From NCBI RefSeq assembly GCF_000774145.1, contig NZ_KN322987.1, forward strand, positions 1,102,747 to 1,166,746: a stretch of 64,000 bases of DNA, written 5' to 3'. This DNA comes from Pseudomonas mediterranea CFBP 5447 (lineage in GTDB: Bacteria > Pseudomonadota > Gammaproteobacteria > Pseudomonadales > Pseudomonadaceae). Shown piece by piece: positions 1 to 8,708 of this stretch. How positions within the stretch are numbered: position 1 is the stretch's first letter; every line of letters starts with the position of its first letter. Below the pieces are notes generated by a model that made no database searches, had not been told where the DNA came from, and saw nothing but the letters and a program-made list of their open reading frames with translations. The position numbers were made by a program, and so were the translations under genes.

Positions 1-1
1 A

Positions 2-838
2 GGCCTGGTCAACTTGGCTACGTTGACGGTTGAGGGCTACAGGCCGCGCACCGTGGCTCAGTCAGCTTGGCTTCTCGGCCCTCTGCACAATCCGATTCCA
101 CAGAATTGCTATCTCGCACAAATCACTGTCCCGAGCGACGTTCTGCAGGCGTATGCCGCTGCCCGTGGCTTAACCGACACGAACACGCTCTTTCCCTCTC
201 CCGCAGACGATCCGATCTTAAGATCACTGCTGGGCTTGCCGTGGGAGGAGATCAAGTTTGAAGCAAGCCTCAAAAATCTGCCTGCGTTCAAGCGAGCACT
301 GGAGCTTCCGGAATACCATCCAAGCTCAGTGAAAATCGCAAGTGCGCAAACGGCGTTCTATCGTGGTGCAAGGATTCTGGATACCCAGGGTTCGATTGAT
401 GGTAACCCTCACAGTGGAATCTTCGTCGAAATCCCGGACATGGTGCTCTATGGCTCAGCCGACCCGAGCAAACCCCTTCGCTTCCCTGAGATCGAGAAGC
501 TAATCAACGAGAATGGCACGATAGCATTCGAAGCAGACACGTTGATCAAGCATCCAACCCTCGATCACCTGACGCTCTACCAGAAGGGCGTCGGCGTCAT
601 ACCTCGCGGGCCCGACCTATTTGAGGTTTGTGAACTCACCGTCAACCACCCAGGGCTCCGACTGAGCGGCGCCGGCTTCATCACGGGCTGGACATATCGG
701 AGGCAGGCAAGCGGAGTGTGGACACGGGAAGCTCAGACCACAGATTGCTCATGCGGCAATCCCATCGTCCATGCACAGCACATCAGCGCACTGCACATCG
801 CCGAAGAGTTCCTGAAAGATCCCAAAGGCTTCGATTGA
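2..838 (+). CDS. Hypothetical island protein, 5' end probably cut by the window edge
   Basis: The frame is open from the first base of the window and ends at TGA 836-838. A TTG at 14 is the first conventional start, but no ribosome binding site can be seen because the sequence begins there, so the protein may be longer than about 274 residues. I recognise no family. It is soluble, with no signal peptide or membrane segment. It has a CSCGNP motif near residue 248, followed by His residues (HAQH, LHIAEEF), which could bind metal or be structural. It converges on the helicase gene that ends at 984. Its position in a defence-bearing island suggests cargo; this is inference from context only. Confidence 0.55.
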   Translation, partial: GLVNLATLTVEGYRPRTVAQSAWLLGPLHNPIPQNCYLAQITVPSDVLQAYAAARGLTDTNTLFPSPADDPILRSLLGLPWEEIKFEASLKNLPAFKRALELPEYHPSSVKIASAQTAFYRGARILDTQGSIDGNPHSGIFVEIPDMVLYGSADPSKPLRFPEIEKLINENGTIAFEADTLIKHPTLDHLTLYQKGVGVIPRGPDLFEVCELTVNHPGLRLSGAGFITGWTYRRQASGVWTREAQTTDCSCGNPIVHAQHISALHIAEEFLKDPKGFD

Positions 839-900
839 CGAAGCTCGTGCACTCAGCCGTGCCGATCACTTAGGAGCACGGACGGCTAGCCTCGACGAAT

Positions 901-918
901 GTCGAGATGAATCTCGAC
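901..918. repeat. Perfect short inverted repeat between convergent genes
   Basis: Two 8-base arms (GTCGAGAT and ATCTCGAC) are separated by GA. It lies between two convergent genes. There is no T-tract, so a terminator role is possible but not shown. Confidence 0.4.
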
Positions 919-983
919 TCATCGCTGTAACCGACTCACTACGCTATCCTGATCAAACTCGCAGCCGCTTCCAAGATCCTCAA

Positions 984-3449
984 TCAGATGGGTTTGAGGT
1001 TCATCTTGGCTTCAAAAATCAGCAGATCGCTTTCCTCGTTGTTGATCATCATGTTGACTAGGCGAGGGCTCACTTCGATCTCGCCGCCAAGCGTCGCACG
1101 CACAGTTTCGGGGTACCGTTCGAGCATCAGATCCGCTAGGCCATGGCTGTAGCCATCACGGATGAGCTTGATCTTCGTGTCATCCGCAGTACCGTATTTG
1201 ATGAGTTTGTAGAAGCCTGGATCCAGGGCACCTACCCCATTCAGCACCTCGACGAACTTGAAAATCTTGTTGTCGAAGAAATCGTCCTCGTCCTTGAGAC
1301 GGACGATTGCCAGGTTAATACGCTCGCCGTCATCCTTTTGGGAGATTCTTACCCAGTTCTCGTACTTGCTGTCGCGATATTTGGTATCACCCCATTTACC
1401 CACGAATACGTGATCGCTATGGCTAGTCTCGACCAGCTTTTTCCAGTACGCGAGCGTCTGTCGGATCGTCTGCTTGACGCTGAGTTTCTTCAGCTTCCAA
1501 TCCAGGATCATGGCGTAGAAATTCCGGGCAGGCTCTTGCTTGAGACGCACCAGGTCGCTGTACTCTCGGCTGTCGTCGAAGTGATCGACGAACGATTTGG
1601 AGATCGCAAGCATCAGCCTGTCAACGGTATTGATGACGCCGTTCGCCTCGATGCCTCGTCTGATCTTCCGTTCAATAGCCTCCTCCTCTGAGAACACGTC
1701 AATTTCACTGACACTGTTCGCGATGAGGAGCTTGCCCACCTGAGTGGTAACGTACCGACACTCTCGATCTTTAACCACGCCAGGATGCAGATTCTCAAGA
1801 CGTGCCACGGCGTCGTCGTAGAGAACCGACACCTTCCCATCGATGATCTTGGTGGCTTCAAGCAGAACGTTGCTGACAGTGTCCTTGACCACCTTTGAGA
1901 CGTTGACGGATTTATCGTAGAAAGTCTCAAGCGCTGCATTGTCGCGTGTGTAGCCATTTACACCCAACAGGTAGATGCTGGACTCCAGCTTTCTCAACGC
2001 AGCCTTAGCTCCAGGCGCAAAGACCTCACTGAACCGGTTGACGCGTCCGACCAGGTTCTTGAATTGAGATGGCGTCAGCTTTTGCTTCCCTTTGAAAAAA
2101 TCAAAAACGAAGAGTCGTTCGATCGGCAGGTTTACCCCTTCCAGAAGCGTGGAGTTGCAGACCAGAAACCTCATCTGCTTGGAGCTACTGAAGAGGTTCT
2201 CCAAGTAAAGACGGATGGTGTCAGGGATCGAACCATGGTGGTACATAACCCCTTTGCGCAGGCAGCCGATCAGTTTGTAGCGTCGGTCAAAAAGCTCTCC
2301 TAGCTCGGCACAGGCCGTCTGGATCAGCGGACAATCTACAGGCGGCAGCACGGCTGCCAGTTCAACCGCAAATGACTCAATGCTTTTCTTCCTGTTGCCG
2401 TAAACGATGTTTTTGGACAGTGCTTCGCCTTTGATGAGCTCGAAGCAGTTGGCATACCTCCGATCGAACTCCATCCAGTCATTCAGGAAATGGTCATAGA
2501 GCTTGAGCTTCGTCTGGCCCCTCCCTGCCCTAAAATCCCTGATGTAGAAGCGCTCAGACTTGATGTACTCGTCGATCTTGAATCCGCTCGGGATCATGTC
2601 CAGGAAGCGCACACGGACGTTGAGTTCATCGCATAGGAAGGGAGTCAGGAACTTGAATGATGTTTCCGGATTACGAGCCCCCAGGATGCACAGCATGGCA
2701 GCCAGTAACTCACTTCTGCGGTCGCTCTGCAGCAAGTTGTGGGCCTCGTCGACGAAGACCATATCGAAGCTCAGCCCGGCGTTCTCGTTCAAGAGCCTGT
2801 TGAGCCGCTCCTGGGTCAGGACAAATGCCCTGTTCTTTCGCTCAACCGAATACATCTCGGGGTGGGTCACCACCTTGCCCAACCCCTCAATGTCCGCGTA
2901 GATCAACCGTTTTTTCGTCTGGGCCAGCAGAGCCTTAGAAGGCACGAGGATCAGGATCCGCTGCCCTGGATTTTCCCTCACCGATTGGATGATGAGCTCA
3001 GATTTACCGTAACTGGTCGGAGCAACCACGACTGACGACTTACGGTACTCCGACTGAACGAATGTCCGCAGGGCATCCTGTTGCTCAGTCAGCACGATGC
3101 CTTGATCACGGAAGGTATCGATGTAGCTGCCCACGATGTTTCGGATGAACGACTCGCTGCGGTGATCATCCTCCGGAAAGTAGCTGCTGATTACTGCTGA
3201 GACAGGGTGCAGACCACTGTTGAGTGCTACATCGTACAGCGCCTGGTACTGACCCGAAGCGTTACCGTAAAACAGGATAATGCGGTAGCCGAGACGCCGA
3301 ATTTCGAGGGTCTTGTGGTTAAGGAGCAGCACGGCGATCGCCAAAAGTTTCACAATCTCTGTGTTACCCAGTTCGTCTCCCTTGAGGAGTTGGAAATACA
3401 GATCCTTGAACTTGGTGTTGCCCAGTTTCCTGATAGTCAGCTCTTCCAT
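984..3449 (-). CDS. HamB-like superfamily 2 DEAH helicase of a Hachiman/AbpAB-type defence module
   Basis: The 821-residue protein has SF2 helicase motifs in order: APTSYGKS (Walker A, about 143-150), VDEAHNLL (DEAH, about 233-240), LLEGVNLP (motif V region, about 435-442) and NLVGRVNR (motif VI, about 465-472). The last 300 residues are specific to the family and I recognise no other domain there. In Hachiman systems the helicase translocates on DNA and controls a partner nuclease (established for the family). Here the gene starts one base after the stop of the HamA-like gene (TAG, C, ATG), so the two are translationally coupled and probably form one complex. Base composition is more AT-rich than the core genome. 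Another DEAH helicase-nuclease defence pair such as AbpAB is the main alternative; the two are thought to be related. Confidence 0.8.
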   Translation of the reverse strand: MEELTIRKLGNTKFKDLYFQLLKGDELGNTEIVKLLAIAVLLLNHKTLEIRRLGYRIILFYGNASGQYQALYDVALNSGLHPVSAVISSYFPEDDHRSESFIRNIVGSYIDTFRDQGIVLTEQQDALRTFVQSEYRKSSVVVAPTSYGKSELIIQSVRENPGQRILILVPSKALLAQTKKRLIYADIEGLGKVVTHPEMYSVERKNRAFVLTQERLNRLLNENAGLSFDMVFVDEAHNLLQSDRRSELLAAMLCILGARNPETSFKFLTPFLCDELNVRVRFLDMIPSGFKIDEYIKSERFYIRDFRAGRGQTKLKLYDHFLNDWMEFDRRYANCFELIKGEALSKNIVYGNRKKSIESFAVELAAVLPPVDCPLIQTACAELGELFDRRYKLIGCLRKGVMYHHGSIPDTIRLYLENLFSSSKQMRFLVCNSTLLEGVNLPIERLFVFDFFKGKQKLTPSQFKNLVGRVNRFSEVFAPGAKAALRKLESSIYLLGVNGYTRDNAALETFYDKSVNVSKVVKDTVSNVLLEATKIIDGKVSVLYDDAVARLENLHPGVVKDRECRYVTTQVGKLLIANSVSEIDVFSEEEAIERKIRRGIEANGVINTVDRLMLAISKSFVDHFDDSREYSDLVRLKQEPARNFYAMILDWKLKKLSVKQTIRQTLAYWKKLVETSHSDHVFVGKWGDTKYRDSKYENWVRISQKDDGERINLAIVRLKDEDDFFDNKIFKFVEVLNGVGALDPGFYKLIKYGTADDTKIKLIRDGYSHGLADLMLERYPETVRATLGGEIEVSPRLVNMMINNEESDLLIFEAKMNLKPI

Positions 3450-3450
3450 G

Positions 3451-4251
3451 CTACTGCTCCGCCTCCTGCCTCAAAAACTCTTCCAGCAATTCCATGGTGC
3501 CTTTGTGGAGGGACAGCACCCACACCGTTTTGAACACAGCTTCAGCTACCAGCTTGGTGGTGAAATTTGACACAGTATTTTCGGCGATAGCCTGGGACAC
3601 TTCGCTGAACAGGGCAGAGACCAGAAACACATTGTTGTCCGAAGCACTCGCCCCGTCTTCTTCAGCCAAATCACCTTCCATCTCCAAGATCTCAATAACC
3701 GAGTCCCGGTAATTAGCTTTGTTGTGGATCGCATTTTTCGCAGCATTGATCGCGTTGAGCCAGTGATTGAGCTCCGGCTCAGCCAAACGCCTCTTGAGGT
3801 CATCCCGAGCCAAACGCAATTGCGCACTTGTGGCCGAGCAAGAAGTCTTGTTCGCCCCTCTGCCGCCCGACTTGACCTCGGTGATCCAGACGTTGTTGGT
3901 TGAGGTCTCGTATAGGAGGAGATCGAAGCCCTTCCGGATACTCTTCTCTTCCATATTGAAGAACGGGGAGACCACATCGAAGTTGGGGAAGAGCTTCAGA
4001 ATGATGACGTGAGACAGGAGCTCACCCAGCATACCAATCCGGGTTTCCCAAGTTTTCTTGGAATAGCGCTCGTTCCAGAAGTGCTTAATCGTCGCAGGGT
4101 ATTTGTAGATCGCCCTGTCCTTGCTGGCCTGATCAGCACCATGGCAGATACGGGTGAGGTTTTCCCTCAGCGCGAGCTTAAGCTCATCAGAAAAATTCTC
4201 GACACAACACAGGGCATACTGGTCTACCTGCTTGAAGCTCACGCCATCCAT
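3451..4251 (-). CDS. HamA-like (DUF1837-type) PD-(D/E)XK nuclease subunit of a Hachiman/AbpAB-type module
   Basis: I chose the ATG at 4251 (266 residues) because TAGGAAG lies just upstream; a GTG at 4269 in the same frame has no clear ribosome binding site. The core reads GELLSH (Glu about 77), KGFDLLLY (Asp about 110) and WITEVKSG (Glu about 125, Lys about 127). This is the E...D...ExK layout of a PD-(D/E)XK nuclease, and it matches the HamA family in size and pairing with a helicase. The expected role is DNA degradation when released or activated by HamB during phage infection. The gene is first in the operon and ends one base before hamB. The family call is by motif and gene order, not by a search. 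Confidence 0.75.
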   Translation of the reverse strand: MDGVSFKQVDQYALCCVENFSDELKLALRENLTRICHGADQASKDRAIYKYPATIKHFWNERYSKKTWETRIGMLGELLSHVIILKLFPNFDVVSPFFNMEEKSIRKGFDLLLYETSTNNVWITEVKSGGRGANKTSCSATSAQLRLARDDLKRRLAEPELNHWLNAINAAKNAIHNKANYRDSVIEILEMEGDLAEEDGASASDNNVFLVSALFSEVSQAIAENTVSNFTTKLVAEAVFKTVWVLSLHKGTMELLEEFLRQEAEQ

Positions 4252-4271
4252 AACACTTCCTACAAACACTA

Positions 4272-4665
4272 AACCGCAGAATCCTCTTGCGGTTGCTGCG
4301 CGCGATCAATGATCCCGCCCTGATTAAGGGTAGGCACCAGCTGAGCAGCTGTGCGCGCGAGTGAGATCTAGTCAGGGATGACCGATAGCGGCACTGTGCC
4401 AGCGTTACCGCAAGTTAGCGTGATTGACGGGACCGGTAAACAAGATCGGAGACTATTTTTGGTGCAAATCGTCGGAGTTTGCGTAACAGCTGTATAAATA
4501 TCCAATCGTTCGTAGGTCATGGAGAGAATAGAGCACAGCTTCTGCGGCATTCAGTAGATGTTCCCCATATGTCCTCAAGCGAGCTAGCGGCCGGAAAAGC
4601 GGTCGGGACAAAACGCCTTTTTAGTCCCGACTCGCTAGCTCATCCACTCTCCTAGAGCCTGCCCT
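4272..4665. other. 394-base intergenic region with two hairpins, upstream of the defence operon
   Basis: No gene was found. A 7-bp inverted repeat (4272-4278 with 4288-4294, nine-base loop) lies just upstream of the hamA start. A larger nested inverted repeat occupies 4581-4641: GAGCTAGCG (4581-4589) pairs with 4633-4641, and inside it GTCGGGAC (4602-4609) pairs with 4624-4631. The left side carries a 12-base bulge and the right side one base. It sits about 25 bases past the stop of the pentapeptide gene, so it may act as its terminator, although the T-run is in the loop. The hamAB promoter should also be here. Confidence 0.5.
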
Positions 4666-5508
4666 TTATGCCTTAGCCGAGAATCTGCTTCGGCTAGTCT
4701 TTACACGCACTTTCCTTTTCGGCCCGACGTCCCAATCTTCATCCCACACCTCGCCGGTGAGATACGCACCTTGTGATCCGGTGAATTCTGTTTCAAAGAT
4801 ATTGGCGTTTCGGAAGTCAGCGCCGTCTAGGTCGGCACCTACAAATTTTGCACCTCTCATGTACGAGCCACGGAAGTCAGCACCTGACAGATTTGCATAG
4901 CTGAAATCCGCCATCCAGAAATGTCCGCCAGGACGTGTGAGAGGGTCTGCGGTGACAGTGTAAAATTTCGCGTCACTGAAATTTGCTTGGTTGTACTTGA
5001 CGACGTCCAATACCCAGTGCCAGTGAACAAGGCTGCCAGGAGCCTGAAGATGGCTAAAATCAGGCACCTCACGCCGCTTTAGCACCTGATCAATGCGTCC
5101 GAATAGCAAGCTGCTGAAATGGAAACCGGCGAAATCAACACCTCGTTTCTGAGCTGCCACAGCCAAAGGCACCTGATCGCGAAGGGACTCCACCAAAGCA
5201 TCAAATTGCCGCAAGTACCTGGCACGACGGAACGGATACCCATAAGGCTCACGCCAGAACCCCTTTGCTTCTGAATGCTGGACATAACGGGAGATCAGCT
5301 TCTCTTCGCGGACTGCCTCAACGAAGGTCGTACCATACTCCTCGGCAACTACGCGCAAGCATGTGTCGTGCGTTAGCTCCTCGGCTCTTCTAAAGCCTTG
5401 TTGCACAAGTCGAATCACTGCGTCTGGGCAGCCGTCACGAGCATCACGTAAAAGTCTTTCTGCATCAGACTTCAAAATCGAAAGTGAAGGTGTAGCTGGA
5501 GTGTTCAT
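4666..5508 (-). CDS. Pentapeptide-repeat protein with an unrecognised N-terminal domain
   Basis: The start ATG at 5508 follows GAGG at good spacing and gives 280 residues. The first 150 residues are helical-looking and not recognised. Residues about 165-245 contain A(D/N)LxG/F-type pentapeptides (ANFSD, ANLSG, ADFRG, AKFVG, ADLDG, ADFRN), predicted to form a right-handed quadrilateral beta helix. Such folds can mimic DNA or serve as a binding scaffold, but no specific target can be read from this sequence. The C-terminus is basic (RKVRVKTSRSR). It lies between the integrase and the Hachiman-like pair, so a defence or mobility role is possible but inferred only from position. Confidence 0.7.
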   Translation of the reverse strand: MNTPATPSLSILKSDAERLLRDARDGCPDAVIRLVQQGFRRAEELTHDTCLRVVAEEYGTTFVEAVREEKLISRYVQHSEAKGFWREPYGYPFRRARYLRQFDALVESLRDQVPLAVAAQKRGVDFAGFHFSSLLFGRIDQVLKRREVPDFSHLQAPGSLVHWHWVLDVVKYNQANFSDAKFYTVTADPLTRPGGHFWMADFSYANLSGADFRGSYMRGAKFVGADLDGADFRNANIFETEFTGSQGAYLTGEVWDEDWDVGPKRKVRVKTSRSRFSAKA

Positions 5509-5768
5509 GACCAAACCTCAAATTATCAGCATGGAACCCTAGAGGATGCTGACCATTGAGATGGCTTATAAAAAAGGCGGGGGTAACATGACGGTGCAGG
5601 GGCTTCACCAAGCTAGGGCCGAACGCCTCCGTCAGTGGCGCGTGATGCAATATTGAGAAATTACTGTGCTGCCGTCAAGACGCTGCCACTTCGATTTTTA
5701 GGCTAAAATTCGGTCTGGTCTCTGAATGCAAACGGCGACATCCGTTGTCACCGCTCGAAGATGGCATC

Positions 5769-7610
5769 TTAGCGTGGGCCCAGTGCGCTGCAAACGATTC
5801 GTGCAGTCACGTCGAAATTCTCCAGTGTGAGCACTTCGATTGGCGAACGACCTTTCAGTCGCTCATGAGGCTCACAGACCGTCCGATAAAGCCTCCACCC
5901 ATCAACATCCGGAAACCGCGCTAACGCAACAAGTACCAACTTGTGCCGCAGTGAATCAAGCTGCCAATCTGGAATGCGCTGACCACGATTCCCCAGGCTC
6001 AGGGACAGCAGACGGCGAGCCTTGATATCACGGTTGATCTGATCTCGGGATTTGCCGGCCAATTTAGCGAAAACCAGTAACGGCAAATTACTAGCGGCCT
6101 CATAAATGGCAAGCATCTCGGCGCGTTCGCGCTGGATGTCGGACAGGTGAGATTTATGCGGCTTTTCAGTCGGGACCGGAAGAGGTACGACAGGCGACTG
6201 GTGCGGCACGATAAGAGCTGCTTCGTTGCTAACCGAAGCCTTGGGCACCGAGACCGTTGTCACTGGAAAGGTGCCGTTGAACTGGATGGAATTTGCGCTC
6301 GCGTTTTCGAGTGATGGCAACGAAGCGGCGCCCTCCAACCGGATGGTAAGCGGAGAGCTTGCCGCTTTCAGCTGGCCCTGCCCCCACAGATCCAGACGGT
6401 TCGCCCAATCCTGCATCATGGTCCGGCGCTGCTCCACGTATTCCGCGTGATTGTAGGCCGCACTCACCTTATCCGGATCAGCATGAGAAAGCTGGGCATC
6501 CACCCATACCTTCGGGTATCCGATCTCGTTCAGCGCCGTCGAGATCGTCGCCCTCATCCCATGACCAGTGAGCTGATCGGCATACCCCATCCGACGTAAC
6601 GCGCCATTCAGCGTGTTCTCGCTGATGCGTTTGCTTAAGTCGCTTCGATGCGCGAACAAGTAGCGTTGTGCCGGAACAACCTGATCCAGCAGGTGACGCA
6701 CGATCTCCAGCGCCTGAACCGACAGCGGCACTATATAAGGCGGTACATTTTGGGTCTGCTTACCTGGCTTCCGCATCGCTAGCTGGAGTTGTTTCACCAC
6801 TTCCGCCGGTATGATCCATAAGCGCTTCTCCAAATCGAACTGGTCGGGCGTTGCCAACCGCAATTCGCCCGTGCGGACACCGGTCAGCAGCAACAACCGA
6901 AGGCCAAGCCGAGTTTGGTTGGCGCCACCGTAGTTTCGAAGAGCAGCCATCAATGCCGGGAGCTCGTCCATACGAAGAAATGGATTATGCGTAACAGGAG
7001 GTTTGGGGAGTGCAACCACATCAAGGTCTGAAGCTGGGTTGTGTTCCAGCCCCTCGATCTTCACCAGCGCGTAGCGGAACAATTGGTTAAACCAAGTCCG
7101 GCATTTTTCGGCGGTCGTTAAGGCCTTGCGCTGTTCAATTCTGCTCAGCAAATCCAACAAATCGTGACGATTGATATCGTAGATGGAGCGCCCACCGAGC
7201 GTGGGCAGAACGTCCTTATTGAAGATTCGTAAGATTTGCGAGAGCGTACTCTGGCGCCCTTCCTTCAGGCTCAGCCTACGGAACTCCACCCACTGATTGA
7301 ACACAGCCTCAAAGGTATGCTCTGCCGCAAAACGAACAGCACGACGCTGCTGTTTACGATGCTCATAGGGGTTGATGCCTTGGGCGACTAAGGCGCGGGC
7401 CTCATCACGTCGGGCACGGGCTTCTTTAAGACTGATTTGCGGATAACTACCGAGAGACATGCGCTTCTGCACGCCCGCCCAGTAGTATCTGAAACGCCAG
7501 ATTTTCCCGCCGCGGGCGGTCACGTTGAGCGCAAGCCCATCCGTGTCGCCTATCGTGTAGTCATTGCCAGTGATTCGGGCTTGCCGAACGGTCGTATCCG
7601 AGAGTGCCAT
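5769..7610 (-). CDS. Tyrosine recombinase (P4/DUF4102-type island integrase) with a C-terminal extension
   Basis: The 613-residue protein starts at ATG 7610 behind AGGAG. Residues about 1-90 are the DUF4102-type arm-binding domain (DTDGLALNV, SLGSYPQISLKEAR). A core-binding domain follows, then the catalytic domain with RTGELRLA (first Arg), GHGMRAT (HxxR) and LSHADPDKVSAAYNH ending in AEY with the nucleophile Tyr. Usual members have about 400 residues. The extra 180-200 residues contain a predicted helix-turn-helix (KLAGKSRDQINRDIKARRL) and a tail resembling the MbcA/ParS/Xre toxin-binding domain (LKGRSPIEVL). Its 5' end is 236 bases from the 3' end of tRNA-Gly, the expected attachment site of this class. 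Confidence 0.92.
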   Translation of the reverse strand: MALSDTTVRQARITGNDYTIGDTDGLALNVTARGGKIWRFRYYWAGVQKRMSLGSYPQISLKEARARRDEARALVAQGINPYEHRKQQRRAVRFAAEHTFEAVFNQWVEFRRLSLKEGRQSTLSQILRIFNKDVLPTLGGRSIYDINRHDLLDLLSRIEQRKALTTAEKCRTWFNQLFRYALVKIEGLEHNPASDLDVVALPKPPVTHNPFLRMDELPALMAALRNYGGANQTRLGLRLLLLTGVRTGELRLATPDQFDLEKRLWIIPAEVVKQLQLAMRKPGKQTQNVPPYIVPLSVQALEIVRHLLDQVVPAQRYLFAHRSDLSKRISENTLNGALRRMGYADQLTGHGMRATISTALNEIGYPKVWVDAQLSHADPDKVSAAYNHAEYVEQRRTMMQDWANRLDLWGQGQLKAASSPLTIRLEGAASLPSLENASANSIQFNGTFPVTTVSVPKASVSNEAALIVPHQSPVVPLPVPTEKPHKSHLSDIQRERAEMLAIYEAASNLPLLVFAKLAGKSRDQINRDIKARRLLSLSLGNRGQRIPDWQLDSLRHKLVLVALARFPDVDGWRLYRTVCEPHERLKGRSPIEVLTLENFDVTARIVCSALGPR

Positions 7611-7711
7611 AGCGAGCTCCTGAACAGAGTCAGGACCGGATGCTCGTCTCGCTATCCAAGCTGCTCCAGCAAAAAACCGATTCAGTGCACATCCAAATCC
7701 AAGATCCTCAT

Positions 7712-7735
7712 TCGGGACTTAAATCGGGACTTAAA
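7712..7735. repeat. Tandem 12-base direct repeat between integrase and tRNA
   Basis: TCGGGACTTAAA occurs twice without a gap (7712-7723 and 7724-7735). A near copy, TCGGGACTAAAA, lies in the large hairpin at about 4620-4631 on the minus strand. Placement between integrase and attachment site fits arm-type recombinase or excisionase sites; this is inference. Confidence 0.45.
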
Positions 7736-7775
7736 AGCACCGGATACTGCTGGATTTCAGTGGTTTCCGCCAGAA

Positions 7776-7800
7776 CGAAAAAAGAGCCTTTCGGCCCTTA
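7776..7800 (-). terminator. Intrinsic terminator of the downstream tRNA-Gly
   Basis: Read on the minus strand, AAGGGCC, loop GAAA and GGCTCTT form a 7-bp stem (one G-T pair) followed by six T. It lies about 50 bases past the CCA end of tRNA-Gly. Confidence 0.75.
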
Positions 7801-7845
7801 TTTCAATCACTTACAGAATTCAGTGGAACTCTGTAGCGCTATATC

Positions 7846-7939
<94 letters not shown>

Positions 7940-7945
<6 letters not shown>

Positions 7946-8570
7946 GCTCGCATCGGGAACCGCGCCGAGATCGTAGACCGGGATACCGATCAGGCCACGG
8001 CTAGTGGTGTATTCCCAGGTGGGCCAGCCGGCCGCGAAGCCAAGGTTGTTGGCCACTCGCATCGCGGCATTGGCCCAGACCGCCGGGTCCAGCAGATTGA
8101 CCAGCTTGGCCGGTTGCTCCAGGGAAAAGTACAGTTGGGTGTTCGGTGCATCATAGAACGACAGGGTCGGGTAGCTGGGGGTGAATACCAGGGCATTGAA
8201 CGTCTCGCCATCGCCGGTGTACATCGGGATCGCGAGCTGATTGGAACCGTTTTCCTCGGCTTGCGCCCAGCGCATGACCCCTTGCCCGCAACTCTGCGGG
8301 TTGGTCAAGTCGTAGCCGGCCAAGTCAGCCAGCGGGATCTGCATCACTTGCAAGCCCGGATGCGGAAGAAAGCCGATGACACCCCAGGTGCCATTGCCAA
8401 CCTCCCAAGTCGGGATCGCGCCGGCAAAACCCTGCCCCAGCGCCCAATTCATAACGGTGGCGACCGCGTACTAGCCCATGGGCAATGTGGCGTCGGATGG
8501 CGCGTACTGCGCCAATGCGCTGGTACGGAGGCACCTTCGAATCGGTAAGGAAGGCTTGCAGTGTGCTCAC
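7940..8570 (-). pseudogene. Decayed gene of unknown family: frameshift plus in-frame stop
   Basis: A good start (GTG 8570 behind TAGGAG) opens a frame reading MSTLQAFLTD..VPPYQRI that then becomes arginine-rich. The following frame reads AQYAPSDATLPMG, a TAG at 8471-8473, then YAVATVMNWALGQG and continues to 7940. A one-base indel near 8510-8530 and a nonsense change at 8471 would restore one protein of about 208 residues. The long intact part (from 8452, 170 residues) is rich in Trp, Gly and Pro and is not recognised. Its stop codon falls inside the tRNA repeat, so the tail may also be foreign. It lies 138 bases downstream of the lipase gene, same strand. A sequencing error could mimic one lesion but less easily both. 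Confidence 0.55.
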
Positions 8571-8603
8571 GACAGTTCTCCTACGCGCAGTGTGGACAGC
8601 AAG

Positions 8604-8629
8604 GGTCGCCGTGGTTTCCCACGGCGACC
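8604..8629. terminator. Strong hairpin after the lipase gene
   Basis: An 11-bp perfect stem (8604-8614 with 8619-8629) with a four-base loop lies between the lipase stop and the next gene. No T-tract follows on either strand, so it may be a processing or attenuation structure rather than a full terminator. Confidence 0.4.
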
Positions 8630-8708
8630 GGTAGAGTCGCCGATTGGCGCAAGTTCATATGGAAGCTTTTCAAAGAAATGCGGCGAACCACCGCTCGAAC
8701 ATCTGGCT

